From Scandinavium sp036271055 (GTDB lineage Bacteria; Pseudomonadota; Gammaproteobacteria; Enterobacterales; Enterobacteriaceae): 64,000 bases of DNA. Every line of letters starts with the position of its first letter. Positions within the stretch are counted from its first letter, which is position 1. Below the pieces are notes generated by a model. That model saw only the letters and a list, made by a program, of their open reading frames with translations, had not been told where the DNA came from and searched no databases. This document shows positions 43,526-52,404 of the stretch, one piece after another. Where the stretch lies: the NCBI RefSeq assembly GCF_036271055.1, contig NZ_DATBBJ010000073.1, positions 62,001 to 126,000 of the forward strand, in the 5' to 3' direction. Both the position numbers and the translations under genes were made by a program.

Positions 43526-44847
43526 AAGCCTGGGAAGTGAATTTTGATGGGCTGCCGGGTTTGACGCATCACTACGCCGGGCTGTCGTTTGGCAATGAGG
43601 CATCGACGAAGCACCGTTTCCGCACCTCGAACCCTCAACTGGCGGCGAAACAGGGCCTGCTGAAAATGAAAGCGCTGGCGGATCTCGGTTTTAAACAAGC
43701 CGTGTTGCCGCCGCAGGAACGCCCAAATGTGCCGCTGTTACGCCAGTTAGGTTTCACCGGCAGCGATGAACAAATTGTCGAGAAAGCGGCGACACAGGCT
43801 CCGCAACTGCTTTCGGCTGTTAGCTCGGCTTCATCAATGTGGGTGGCGAATGCAGCGACGGTATGTCCGTCAGCCGATGCGCTGGATGGCAAAGTGCATC
43901 TGACGGTGGCGAACCTAAACAACAAATTCCATCGCGCCAGCGAAGCACCGACCACCGAAGCGGTGCTGCGCGCGATTTTCAATAATGAGCAGGCGTTTGC
44001 GGTCCACGGCGCGCTGCCGCAGGTGGCGATGTTTGGCGATGAAGGGGCTGCGAATCACAACCGTCTTGGCGGCGATTATCATCAGCCCGGCGTGCAGCTG
44101 TTTGTCTACGGGCGCGAAGAGGGCGGACATCAGCAGCCGCAGCGTTACCCGGCGCGTCAGACACTGGAAGCCAGTCAAGCTGTGGCACGGCTGAACCAGG
44201 TTAACCCGCAGCAGATTATTTTCGCTCAGCAGAACCCGGCAGTTATCGATCAGGGTGTGTTCCATAATGATGTGATTGCGGTCAGCAACCGACAGGTGCT
44301 TTTCTGCCATGATCAGGCGTTCCTCAATCAGCCACAGTTATTGGCGCAACTGCGCGAACGGGTGCCACACTTCACGCCGGTTGAAGTGCCGACGTCACGC
44401 GTTTCGGTAAATGATGCGGTATCAACGTACCTGTTCAATAGCCAACTGCTGAGCAAACCGGATGGCAGCATGATGCTGGTATTGCCGAAAGAATCTCAGG
44501 AGCATACGGGCGTGTGGTCGTATCTGAACGATGTGCTTGCGCAGGATAACCCGATCAACGAGCTGAAAGTGTTCGACTTGCGTGAAAGCATGGCAAACGG
44601 CGGCGGCCCGGCCTGTTTACGTCTGCGCGTGGTACTGAATGAAGCAGAAATTCAGGCGGTAAACCCGGCGGTGCTGATGAACGACACGCTGTTCGATACC
44701 CTGAATACCTGGGTTGATCGCTACTATCGCGATCGTCTGACCCAGGCAGATTTAGCCGACCCGCAGTTATTGCGCGAAGGGCGCGAGGCACTGGATCAGC
44801 TGACGCGGATCCTCGGTCTGGGTTCGGTCTATCCGTTCCAGCAATAA
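43522..44847 (+). CDS. astB: Succinylarginine dihydrolase AstB
   Basis: The 441-residue member of the pentein superfamily splits succinylarginine into succinylornithine, CO2 and two ammonia molecules. The typical N-terminal NFDGLPGLTHHYAGLSFGNEAS, the mid-region NHNRLGGDYHQPGVQLFVYGRE and the late FDLRESMANGGGPACLRLRV with the catalytic Cys are present. It is the main nitrogen-releasing step. It overlaps astD by four bases and is followed by astE after ten. Confidence 0.96.
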   Translation: MKAWEVNFDGLPGLTHHYAGLSFGNEASTKHRFRTSNPQLAAKQGLLKMKALADLGFKQAVLPPQERPNVPLLRQLGFTGSDEQIVEKAATQAPQLLSAVSSASSMWVANAATVCPSADALDGKVHLTVANLNNKFHRASEAPTTEAVLRAIFNNEQAFAVHGALPQVAMFGDEGAANHNRLGGDYHQPGVQLFVYGREEGGHQQPQRYPARQTLEASQAVARLNQVNPQQIIFAQQNPAVIDQGVFHNDVIAVSNRQVLFCHDQAFLNQPQLLAQLRERVPHFTPVEVPTSRVSVNDAVSTYLFNSQLLSKPDGSMMLVLPKESQEHTGVWSYLNDVLAQDNPINELKVFDLRESMANGGGPACLRLRVVLNEAEIQAVNPAVLMNDTLFDTLNTWVDRYYRDRLTQADLADPQLLREGREALDQLTRILGLGSVYPFQQ

Positions 44848-44857
44848 AGGAGGCAGC

Positions 44858-45817
44858 ATGCAGGACTTTCTGGCTCTGACGCTTGCGGGCGATAAACCGA
44901 ACCAGACGCGCGGCGAAACGGCACAGTTTCACTGGCAATGGCATGACAACGGCATTCTGGAACTCACGCCGTTTGCGCCTTGTTCGCAGGCGCTGGTGCT
45001 GTCGGCGGGTATTCACGGCAATGAAACGGCCCCGGTTGAAATGCTGGATGCGTTATTACGCGGCCTGATGAGTGGCGAATTATCGCTGAGTTGGCGATTG
45101 CTGGTGGTGCTGGGCAATCCTCCGGCGCTAACGGAAAACAAACGTTATCTGCACAGCGACATGAACCGGATGTTCGGCGGTCGCTGGCATGAGTTTGTAC
45201 CGTCGCTGGAAACAGCCCGTGCTGCGAGGCTTGAACATGCGCTGTCGCAGTTTTGGCAACCGCTGGATTCCCTGCGCTGGCATCTTGATATGCATACCGC
45301 CATTCGCGGCTCGCATCACGTGCGCTTCGGCGTACTGCCGCTGCGCAAAGAACCCTGGGAAGAGGCATTTTTGCATTGGCTGGGGGCGGCGGGGCTGGAA
45401 GCGCTGGTGTTTCATCAGAGTGCTGGCGGCACATTTACCCATTACAGCTGCGAACGGTTTAGCGCACTGTCCTGCACGCTGGAATTGGGTAAAGCGCTGC
45501 CATTTGGGCATAACGACTTAAGTCAGTTTGCCGTCACACAGAAAGCGCTGGCGCAGCTGCTTGGCGGGGAAGTAGCGTCTGCGCCGCTGCCGCTGAAATA
45601 CCGCGTTGCGCAGCAAATCACCCGTCATGACGACCGCTTCCGGTTGCATATGTCCAATGAAACCCTGAACTTCACGCCTTTCAGTGAAGGGACGCTGCTT
45701 GCTGAAGAGGGAGAAGCACGGTGGGTGGCGAAGCAGCAAACGGAATATGTGTTGTTCCCTAATCCGAATGTGGCTCCAGGGCTGCGGGCAGGGTTGATGC
45801 TGGTGCGAGACGAATAA
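44858..45817 (+). CDS. astE: Succinylglutamate desuccinylase AstE
   Basis: The 319-residue zinc hydrolase of the AspA/AstE family releases glutamate and succinate in the last step. Zinc ligands are in SAGIHGNETAPVEML (HxxE) and in DMHTAIRGSHH; the catalytic Glu region is CTLELGKALPFG. AAGGAGG precedes the ATG. A terminator follows, closing the operon. Confidence 0.95.
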   Translation: MQDFLALTLAGDKPNQTRGETAQFHWQWHDNGILELTPFAPCSQALVLSAGIHGNETAPVEMLDALLRGLMSGELSLSWRLLVVLGNPPALTENKRYLHSDMNRMFGGRWHEFVPSLETARAARLEHALSQFWQPLDSLRWHLDMHTAIRGSHHVRFGVLPLRKEPWEEAFLHWLGAAGLEALVFHQSAGGTFTHYSCERFSALSCTLELGKALPFGHNDLSQFAVTQKALAQLLGGEVASAPLPLKYRVAQQITRHDDRFRLHMSNETLNFTPFSEGTLLAEEGEARWVAKQQTEYVLFPNPNVAPGLRAGLMLVRDE

Positions 45818-45828
45818 ATTCTCAACAC

Positions 45829-45860
45829 GGCGATGTGAATTTCCTCATCGCCAATTTTTT
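45829..45860 (+). terminator. Terminator of astCADBE
   Basis: GGCGATG pairs with CATCGCC across a 10-base loop and is followed by AATTTTTTATTTTT. Confidence 0.85.
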
Positions 45861-46013
45861 ATTTTTCAGATCAACCATACCCTTCCTCCAGAATTGCGGA
45901 GTATTCTTATTAAGTGCTTTTTAATTAGACAGGCTTGCGCTACACTTCTTCATAATCTCTTCCAGAACAGCCAGTTATCTATTTCTCCTTGCAACTCTCC
46001 ACACTTTTTCCTT

Positions 46014-46031
46014 ATTTCCTCCACAATTGGC
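46014..46031 (+). promoter_or_regulatory. BaeR box upstream of spy
   Basis: ATTTCCTCCACAATTGGC agrees with the published BaeR consensus TTTTTCTCCATDATTGGC at 15 of 18 positions, and the core ATTGGC is intact. It lies 128 bases before spy, a known BaeSR and CpxAR target in E. coli. The rest of the 342-base astE-spy gap shows no gene; a clean CpxR tandem was not found. Confidence 0.65.
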
Positions 46032-46159
46032 GAGAAAGTCGTTTTTATACTTTCACTGTTTTACGTTTGCTCTGAATCATTGACGTTTAACCCCGTAAAG
46101 TTAATCACGTCAACACGGCAACACGCCGTAAAAAATAAACTGAAAGTAAGGTATATATT

Positions 46160-46657
46160 ATGAAAAAGATGACATCTTCCCTGATTATCGCTTCTGTTCT
46201 GGCTCTGGGCGCCGCTAACCTGGCACATGCTGTTGAAACCACCACCGCAGGCACCACGGGCACCGCTGACAACACGGCGATGATGCACCATAAAGGCAAG
46301 CCGGGTATGCATCATGACATGATGTTCAAAGGCCTGAACCTGACCGATGCGCAGAAACAGCAGATCCGCACCATCATGAAAGAGCAGCACAGCAAAATGC
46401 AGCGTCCATCCCTCGACGAACGTCGTGCGATGCATAACCTGATTGCCAGCGATTCCTTCGATAAAGCAAAAGCCGAAGAGATGGTGACCAAAATGGAAGC
46501 GCAGCACAAAGACATGGCCGTTTCCCGTATGGAAACCCAGAACAAGATCTACAACATCCTGACGCCGGAACAGAAAAAGCAATTTAATGCCAATTTTGAG
46601 AAGCGTCTGACAGAACGTCACGCGCTGGAAGGTAAAATGCCTTCTACTGCTGAGTAA
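46160..46657 (+). CDS. spy: Periplasmic ATP-independent chaperone Spy
   Basis: The 165-residue protein has a signal peptide (MKKMTSSLIIASVLALGAANLAHA) and an alpha-helical, highly charged mature part with the two LTxxQ motifs (LNLTDAQKQQ and LTPEQKKQF) of the Spy/CpxP family. Spy is a cradle-shaped dimer that suppresses aggregation and aids folding of periplasmic proteins. It is close in length to E. coli Spy and ends in a strong terminator. Envelope-stress control is supported by the BaeR box. Confidence 0.95.
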   Translation: MKKMTSSLIIASVLALGAANLAHAVETTTAGTTGTADNTAMMHHKGKPGMHHDMMFKGLNLTDAQKQQIRTIMKEQHSKMQRPSLDERRAMHNLIASDSFDKAKAEEMVTKMEAQHKDMAVSRMETQNKIYNILTPEQKKQFNANFEKRLTERHALEGKMPSTAE

Positions 46658-46677
46658 TTCAGCCGCACTGACTTAAA

Positions 46678-46736
46678 GACCGCCGGTCTTGCCCACATCA
46701 GCGAAAAGCCGTGGGCAGGCCCGGCGGTTTTTCTTT
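46678..46736 (+). terminator. Terminator of spy
   Basis: ACCGCCGG pairs with CCGGCGGT, enclosing a nested GCCCAC/GTGGGC hairpin, followed by TTTTTCTTT. The remaining 220 bases before ves hold only its promoter region, in which I see nothing definite. Confidence 0.85.
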
Positions 46737-46957
46737 GCCTGCCTCTTGCCAGTTGCCGCATTCCCGGTATTCTCCTTAGCAACCACTTGTAGACTCTTTT
46801 CTCACGGATATCATGCCGTTACCGACTATTTGCGCCAATAAATGCAGAAAGCTGCTAAGGCTCTGCGTGCCTCGTGCCGATAATCCGTCTGTGGTGAATA
46901 ACTGATAATAAACATGGCTGCCACCGATGCAGCCTGAGTGGTTCTTCAGGAGTGATG

Positions 46958-47560
46958 ATGGAATATTTCGATATCCGCAAGATGCCGGTTAGTCTGTGGA
47001 AAAATGGCGCAGGCGAAACTCGCGAGCTTTGCTGTTTTCCGCCTGCAACCCGCGATTTTAACTGGCGTGCCAGCATTGCGTCGATTGCGGGCAACGGCGA
47101 GTTTTCTGCATTCCCCGGCGTCGATCGTGTTATCACGCTGCTGGAAGGGGGCGAAGTGACGCTCGACGGCGGTACGGCTTTCCATCACACGCTAAAGCGT
47201 TTTCAGCCGTTCGGTTTTGCTGGAGAGCAAACGGTGCGGGCGCAGCTTTCAGAAGGGCAAATGTCAATGGATCTCAACATCATGACCCGGCGCGAACGCT
47301 GCCAGGCGAAAGTGCGAGTTGCCGACCGGACGTTTACGACTTTCGGCGCACGGGGCGGGATGGTGCTGGTGTTGAGTGGGGCGTGGCAATTGGGTGACAA
47401 ACTGTTGACGGCAGATCAGGGCGCATACTGGCAGGATGAACATCACACCCTTCGCCTGCTGAAAGATGAAGGTAAAATCCTCTACAGCGAAATCAGTTGG
47501 AACCCGGCATGGCCGCTAGATGCAGTCAGCCAGGTCGATAATCTCAGCCTTGCCGGATAA
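46958..47560 (+). CDS. ves: HutD/Ves family cupin protein
   Basis: The 200-residue protein of the HutD/Ves family is a bicupin-like fold with the typical start YFDIRKMPVSLWKNGAGETREL and NWRASIASIAGNGEFSAFPGVDRVITLLEG. E. coli Ves is cold- and stress-inducible with unknown biochemistry. Three starts are in frame (GTG 46952, ATG 46955, ATG 46958); the last is best spaced from CAGGAG and matches E. coli. The last 45 bases overlap the end of cho on the other strand. Confidence 0.9.
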   Translation: MEYFDIRKMPVSLWKNGAGETRELCCFPPATRDFNWRASIASIAGNGEFSAFPGVDRVITLLEGGEVTLDGGTAFHHTLKRFQPFGFAGEQTVRAQLSEGQMSMDLNIMTRRERCQAKVRVADRTFTTFGARGGMVLVLSGAWQLGDKLLTADQGAYWQDEHHTLRLLKDEGKILYSEISWNPAWPLDAVSQVDNLSLAG

Positions 47561-48388
47561 CAACGGCTTGCACAGAATTTTGTAGCCGTCGTGGTCGAAC
47601 CCCGCGGGTAAGCGACGCAGTTCCTCGGCGGCATTCAGACTCGTGACCGATCCCAGCCATAGCCAGTTATGGATGATATGGTATTCGGTCATGTCATTTG
47701 CGCGCTCTTGCAGGGCGATTGCGCCTTGCCAGGGCCAGCAGGTCAGTTGCAATTTTGCGAGTGCCGATAGCAGTCGCTGGTGATGGGCTTCCAGGCTTTC
47801 CTTACCGCAGCACGCCCCGGCGCAGCGTTTCAGCGCTGAGCGAAAACAGCCACGTCCACGCGTGACGCTCTCCAGACCCAACAATCCATAACAAAGCTGA
47901 TGTTCATCGGCGATGGTTTGCAACGCCTGAAGCGCCGCGCGGCGGTTGGCAAACAGGCCAAACAATCCGGGCTGATGGGCAAAATCAATCTCTTTGGCGT
48001 ACACCACCTGTGGCTGCGTCTCTTTCAGCAGCAGCGAGCAAAGTTGACGATTCCGTCGCAGACGTTTATTAAACAGCGGCTGTCGCTCTTTGATGAGTTT
48101 CGCTTCCAGTAACAGCGCGCCGATCTCTCCGGCAGTGCGAACCCAACTGATTCGCCGCGACTGGCGCAGCATAGCGGCTTCGTCTGGCGTGCGCAGATGC
48201 GACAAAATGCGGCTGCGCAGATTGATGCTTTTACCGATGTACAACGGCAAGGTTTCGCTTTCGCCATGAAAGGTATACACGCCGGGCAGGGAAGGCAGCG
48301 CTTCCAGCGAGGGACGCAGATGTTCGGGATATTCGTAGATTGCCGCCGCTTCAAATTCAAGACGCGGGGCGGATTGACGCCGGGCCAC
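47516..48388 (-). CDS. cho: Excinuclease Cho (UvrC homologue)
   Basis: The 290-residue nuclease has a GIY-YIG domain (PGVYTFHGES...LPLYIGKSINLRSR) that cuts 3' of DNA lesions in nucleotide excision repair, complementing UvrC; it lacks the C-terminal 5' nuclease half of UvrC. A Cys cluster CAGACCGKES follows. The start is GTG at 48388 (MARRQSAPRLEFEAA), five bases after CAGGAG, exactly as long as in E. coli. A LexA box directly upstream shows SOS control. It overlaps ves by 45 bases. Confidence 0.94.
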   Translation of the reverse strand: MARRQSAPRLEFEAAAIYEYPEHLRPSLEALPSLPGVYTFHGESETLPLYIGKSINLRSRILSHLRTPDEAAMLRQSRRISWVRTAGEIGALLLEAKLIKERQPLFNKRLRRNRQLCSLLLKETQPQVVYAKEIDFAHQPGLFGLFANRRAALQALQTIADEHQLCYGLLGLESVTRGRGCFRSALKRCAGACCGKESLEAHHQRLLSALAKLQLTCWPWQGAIALQERANDMTEYHIIHNWLWLGSVTSLNAAEELRRLPAGFDHDGYKILCKPLLSGKAEIIDLADCI

Positions 48389-48402
48389 ATTCACTCCTGA
48401 TG

Positions 48403-48418
48403 CTGTTTATCCGTACAG
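48403..48418 (-). promoter_or_regulatory. LexA box of cho
   Basis: CTGT-TTATCCGT-ACAG has both perfect LexA half-sites at the right spacing, 15 bases upstream of the cho start. cho is an SOS gene in E. coli. Confidence 0.85.
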
Positions 48419-48533
48419 TGTAGCGGCGCGGCGAGAGAATTGCATCAAAATTGTACAACGATGGGGGGCTTATCTGGCTGTCAGAGAGAGTGAAGCGGCC
48501 CGACAACGGCATAGTCGCCGGGCGTAAAACGAA

Positions 48534-49361
48534 TTAACGCTTCCAGAAATCGTCAAAAACCGTGATCGGTGGGCGACGCTTATGTTCAGTTTTCAAATAC
48601 CAGCCCTCGATGATTTTGGCGATGCCCGCGTCAACCGGTTTGCCTTCAAGATAATCATCGATGTTGTCGTAGGTTACGCCGAGTGCTGCTTCATCTGGCA
48701 GAGAAGGGCGGTCGTCTTCTAAATCGGCGGTCGGGGCTTTCTTATACAGATGCTCCGGGCAGCCGAGGGTGGCTAATAGTTGTTTGCCCTGACGCTTGTT
48801 CAGACGGAAAATCGGGTTGATGTCAGTGCCGCCGTCGCCGTATTTGGTGAAAAACCCGGTGATCGCTTCTGCTGCGTGATCGGTGCCGACCACCACGCCT
48901 TTGGTCATCCCGGCGATGCTGTACTGGGCTTTCATGCGCTCGCGTGCTTTTTCATTGCCGCGAATGAAATCACTCAACTCAATGCCGGCTTCACGCAGCG
49001 CTTCTTCGCTGGCGAGCACCGCGCCTTTGATATTGACCGTCAGAACACGGTCTGGCTGGATAAATTCGATGGCGTCCTGGCAATCCTGCTCATCGGCCTG
49101 AACGCCGTATGGCAGGCGCACGGCAATAAACTGCAGGCTGGCGTCACCGGTTTCTTTACGCAGTTCGCTGATGGCAAGCTGGCACAGTTTTCCGGTCAAC
49201 GTGGAATCCTGACCGCCGCTGATGCCGAGCACCAGTGACTTAATAAATGGATAGGTTGTGAGATAAGACTTCAGGAAATCTACGCTACGGCGGATCTCTT
49301 CTTCGCTGTTGACCTGCGGCTTAGCGCCCAACGCCGCGATAATCTCTTGTTGCAGAGCCAT
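48534..49361 (-). CDS. nadE: NH3-dependent NAD synthetase NadE
   Basis: The 275-residue enzyme makes NAD from nicotinate adenine dinucleotide, ATP and ammonia. The ATP pyrophosphatase P-loop VLGISGGQDSTLTGKL is at about 44-58. It lacks an N-terminal glutaminase domain, so it needs free ammonia, as in E. coli. The conserved GTDHAAEAITGFFTKYGDGGTDINPI is present. Divergent from osmE. Confidence 0.96.
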   Translation of the reverse strand: MALQQEIIAALGAKPQVNSEEEIRRSVDFLKSYLTTYPFIKSLVLGISGGQDSTLTGKLCQLAISELRKETGDASLQFIAVRLPYGVQADEQDCQDAIEFIQPDRVLTVNIKGAVLASEEALREAGIELSDFIRGNEKARERMKAQYSIAGMTKGVVVGTDHAAEAITGFFTKYGDGGTDINPIFRLNKRQGKQLLATLGCPEHLYKKAPTADLEDDRPSLPDEAALGVTYDNIDDYLEGKPVDAGIAKIIEGWYLKTEHKRRPPITVFDDFWKR

Positions 49362-49582
49362 TTACCCCTCCCCGAAAAGGTTGTCGTGTATCCGCTAAAG
49401 CTACCTCTTTGTGGATAAAACGACAAGGATCACAGTTTTGACTGACGGAAAAACCCCCGATTCAGCAGCATAGCGCATTATTACCAGAGTTATCCGAAAG
49501 TTACGGTAAATCACTCGTTGGGTTGAAAAATAGCACTATTTATTCCAGGCTTATAACACACTGATAAAAAAGAGGACGGAAT

Positions 49583-49921
49583 ATGAACAAGAACGTAGCG
49601 GGAATTTTAGGTGCAGCAGCAGTACTGACCATGTTGGCGGGTTGTACCGCCTACGATCGCACTACCGACCAGTTCACACAGCCGGTGGTGAAAGATGTTA
49701 AAAAAGGCATGAGCCGTGAGCAGGTCATGCAGATTGCCGGTAAGCCTTCTTCTGAAATTACGATGATTCATGCCCGTGGTACTTGTCAGACTTACATGCT
49801 GGGTCAACGGGATGGTAAAGCACAAACCTATTTTGTCGCACTGGATGACACCGGTCACGTAGTCAATTCTGGCTACCAGACCTGTGCTGAGTACGATACT
49901 GACCCGCAGGCTGCTAAGTAA
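49583..49921 (+). CDS. osmE: Osmotically inducible lipoprotein OsmE
   Basis: The 112-residue lipoprotein has the lipobox MLAGC (acylated Cys near residue 21) and an SmpA/OmlA (BamE-like) domain with KDVKKGMSREQVMQIAGKP. E. coli OsmE is induced by osmotic stress and stationary phase through RpoS. AGAGGACGG precedes the ATG. It has its own terminator. Confidence 0.94.
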   Translation: MNKNVAGILGAAAVLTMLAGCTAYDRTTDQFTQPVVKDVKKGMSREQVMQIAGKPSSEITMIHARGTCQTYMLGQRDGKAQTYFVALDDTGHVVNSGYQTCAEYDTDPQAAK

Positions 49922-49951
49922 CCGAATCACACATTCTGCTGAGTCCTGAGC

Positions 49952-49979
49952 AAGCCCGGCCTTTTGGTCGGGCTTTTTG
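49952..49979 (+). terminator. Terminator of osmE
   Basis: AAGCCCGGCC pairs with GGTCGGGCTT (one G-T pair) around TTTT and runs into TTTGTTT. Confidence 0.9.
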
Positions 49980-50000
49980 TTTGGCTCAAGCTGCTTATTT

Positions 50001-50040
50001 AATTGCGCGAATTATTTGCCAAAATGTGAGGGTAGTCATA
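50001..50040 (+). promoter_or_regulatory. chb control region: NagC-like operator and CRP site
   Basis: AATTGCGCGAATT (50001-50013), flanked by TTATTT and ATTT, has the AT-rich arms and CGCG-like centre of a NagC operator. TGTGA-GGGTAG-TCATA (50025-50040) is a CRP site with one mismatch. A TATACT -10 lies at 50104. In E. coli chb is repressed by NagC and ChbR and activated by CRP and ChbR. No further gene lies in the 296-base gap. Confidence 0.6.
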
Positions 50041-50217
50041 ACCGAAGGTCAAGGAGAGACAATTTAGGTCTACCAGGAATTATCTTGCCGTAGTGCGATG
50101 CCGTATACTCACCTCATAAACACAAAGTAACAATTCGTTACCGCCATAATCCCGCCCCGTTGCGAACAGGATGCATTCCCCGGCGGCGGTTAGAAAATAC
50201 ACATTGAGGAAGCGAGT

Positions 50218-50538
50218 ATGGAAAAGAAACATATCTACCTATTCTGTTCTGCGGGCATGTCCACCTCACTGCTGGTGTCGAAAATGCGCGCACAGGCTGA
50301 GAAATACGAAGTGCCAGTGGTGATTGAAGCCTTCCCCGAAACCCTTGCAGGTGAAAAAGGTGAAGCCGCCGACGTTGTATTATTAGGCCCACAAATTGCG
50401 TATATGTTGCCAGAGATTCAACGTCTGCTGCCCAATAAGCCAGTGGAAGTTATCGATTCTATTTTGTATGGCAAAATAGATGGTTTAGGCGTGCTGAAAG
50501 CCGCCGTCGCTGCTATTAAGAAAGCCGCAGCACAATAA
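50218..50538 (+). CDS. chbB: PTS chitobiose-specific EIIB component ChbB
   Basis: The 106-residue cytoplasmic EIIB of the lactose/chitobiose PTS family phosphorylates N,N'-diacetylchitobiose during uptake. The phosphorylated Cys10 is in LFCSAGMSTSLLVSKM. The first gene of chbBCARFG. GAGGAAGCG precedes the ATG. Confidence 0.95.
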   Translation: MEKKHIYLFCSAGMSTSLLVSKMRAQAEKYEVPVVIEAFPETLAGEKGEAADVVLLGPQIAYMLPEIQRLLPNKPVEVIDSILYGKIDGLGVLKAAVAAIKKAAAQ

Positions 50539-50561
50539 TTTTTTAATTTTGATTTAATTTT

Positions 50562-50581
50562 CCCGTCAAAGAGTAATTTCA
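50562..50581 (+). promoter_or_regulatory. ChiX sRNA pairing decoy in chbB-chbC spacer
   Basis: The segment running from CCCGTCAAAGAG to ATTTCA is complementary to the seed part of the sRNA ChiX (…GAAAUUCCUCUUUGACGGG) at 19 of 20 positions, from memory of ChiX. In E. coli and Salmonella this chb RNA segment traps ChiX and relieves chitoporin (chiP) repression when chitosugars are present. A 9-bp hairpin (GCCGTAATA/TATTACGGC, 50591-50611) follows before chbC. Confidence 0.75.
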
Positions 50582-50628
50582 CACACAATCGCCGTAATAT
50601 TTTATTACGGCCTTTAAGGGTATTTTCT

Positions 50629-51987
50629 ATGAGTAAAGTTATTAGCTCTCTTGAAAAGGTACTCCTTCCTTTTGCTGTCAAAATAGGAAAGCAGCCGCAC
50701 GTCAATGCGATTAAAAACGGCTTTATTAAGTTAATGCCGTTGACCCTCGCAGGGGCCATGTTTGTTCTTATCAACAACGTGTTTTTGAGTTTTGGCGAAG
50801 GCTCGTTCTTCTTTTCTATGGGCATTCGGTTAGACGCTTCGACCATTGAGACCCTGAATGGTTTTAAAGCCATCGGCGGCAACGTGTACAACGGTACGTT
50901 GGGCATTATGTCGCTGATGGCGCCTTTTTTCATAGGCATGGCGTTAGCTGAAGAACGTAAAGTCGATCCGTTCGCGGCGGGGCTGTTAGCCGTCGCGGCA
51001 TTCATGACCGTTACACCGTACAGCGTGGGCGAAGCCTATGCCGTCGGTGCGAACTGGCTGGGTGGGGCAAACATCATCTCCGGGATTATTATCGGCCTGG
51101 TGGTGGCAGAAATGTTCACCTTTATCGTGCGCCGTAACTGGGTGATTAGACTGCCAGACAGCGTGCCGGGCTCGGTGTCTCGCTCGTTCTCTGCGGTTAT
51201 TCCAGGCTTCATTATTCTGTCCATCTTCGGCGTTATCGCCTGGGCGTTGACGCACTGGCAGACCAACTTCCACCAGATCATCATGGATTCCATTTCTACG
51301 CCGCTGGCGTCGATGGGTGCGGTGGTGGGTTGGGCGTACGTTATCTTTACTTCGCTGTTGTGGTTCTTTGGTGTGCACGGTTCTCTGGCGCTCACCGCGC
51401 TGGACAACGGCATCATGACCCCATGGGCGCTGGAAAACATCGCGACGTATCAGCAGTACGGTTCTGTGGAAGCGGCGCTGGCAGCCGGTAAGAGCTTCCA
51501 TATGTGGGCTAAACCGATGCTGGATTCCTACATCTTCCTCGGTGGTACGGGTGCGACGCTGGGTCTGATCATCGCCATCTTCATTGCTTCTCGCCGCGCT
51601 GACCATCGTCAGGTTGCGAAGCTGGCGCTGCCTTCAGGCATCTTCCAGATTAACGAACCGATTCTGTTTGGTCTGCCGATCATCATGAACCCGGTGATGT
51701 TCATTCCGTTCATTCTGATTCAACCGCTGTTGGCCGCGATTACCATGTCCGCTTACGGTTTAGGGATTATCCCACCGATCACCAACCTGGCTCCGTGGAC
51801 GATGCCAACTGGTCTGGGCGCATTCTTTAACACCAACGGTAGCGTCGCCGCTCTGCTCCTGGCGTTCTTCAACCTTGGCGTATCGGTGCTGGTTTACCTG
51901 CCATTCGTGGTGGTGTCGAATAAAGCACAGGCCGTGATTGATGAACAAGAGAGCGAAGAAGATATCGCTAACGCACTGAAATTCTGA
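50629..51987 (+). CDS. chbC: PTS chitobiose-specific EIIC permease ChbC
   Basis: The 452-residue membrane component of the lactose/cellobiose PTS family moves diacetylchitobiose across the inner membrane. About ten hydrophobic segments are present, and the conserved FQINEPILFGLPIIMNP loop carries the catalytic Glu region. It follows chbB after a 90-base spacer with the ChiX decoy. AAGGG precedes the ATG. Confidence 0.95.
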   Translation: MSKVISSLEKVLLPFAVKIGKQPHVNAIKNGFIKLMPLTLAGAMFVLINNVFLSFGEGSFFFSMGIRLDASTIETLNGFKAIGGNVYNGTLGIMSLMAPFFIGMALAEERKVDPFAAGLLAVAAFMTVTPYSVGEAYAVGANWLGGANIISGIIIGLVVAEMFTFIVRRNWVIRLPDSVPGSVSRSFSAVIPGFIILSIFGVIAWALTHWQTNFHQIIMDSISTPLASMGAVVGWAYVIFTSLLWFFGVHGSLALTALDNGIMTPWALENIATYQQYGSVEAALAAGKSFHMWAKPMLDSYIFLGGTGATLGLIIAIFIASRRADHRQVAKLALPSGIFQINEPILFGLPIIMNPVMFIPFILIQPLLAAITMSAYGLGIIPPITNLAPWTMPTGLGAFFNTNGSVAALLLAFFNLGVSVLVYLPFVVVSNKAQAVIDEQESEEDIANALKF

Positions 51988-52041
51988 TGTAACGCGGTGC
52001 GGGGTTCACCCCGTACCGCCAGACGTAAAGAGGGAAAGAGT

Positions 52042-52389
52042 ATGTTCGATCTGGAGAATATCGTGGCAGATGAGGCGCAGCAAAACGACCTCGAAGAAGT
52101 GGTGATGGGGCTGATTATTAACTCCGGACAGGCCAGAAGCCTGGCGTACACCGCGCTGAAACAGGCCAAACAGGGCGATTTCGTCACTGCAAAGGCAACG
52201 ATGGAACAATCCCGCGTGGCGCTGAGCGAAGCGCATCGCGTACAAACGCAGCTCATCGAAAGCGATGAAGGCGAAGGCAAAATGAAGGTCAGCCTGGTGC
52301 TGGTGCATGCGCAGGATCATCTTATGACCTCAATGCTGGCCCGTGAGCTGGTTGCCGAATTGATTGAGCTTCACGAGAAGGTACAATAA
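52042..52389 (+). CDS. chbA: PTS chitobiose-specific EIIA component ChbA
   Basis: The 115-residue EIIA of the lactose family is a helical trimer that carries phosphate from HPr to ChbB. The phosphorylated His is in LVLVHAQDHLMTSML. The start at 52042 (MFDLENI) fits the E. coli length and AGGGAAAGAG; 15 extra in-frame residues upstream were rejected. chbR follows after 15 bases. Confidence 0.94.
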   Translation: MFDLENIVADEAQQNDLEEVVMGLIINSGQARSLAYTALKQAKQGDFVTAKATMEQSRVALSEAHRVQTQLIESDEGEGKMKVSLVLVHAQDHLMTSMLARELVAELIELHEKVQ

Positions 52390-52404
52390 CAGGCAGATAC
52401 CACG

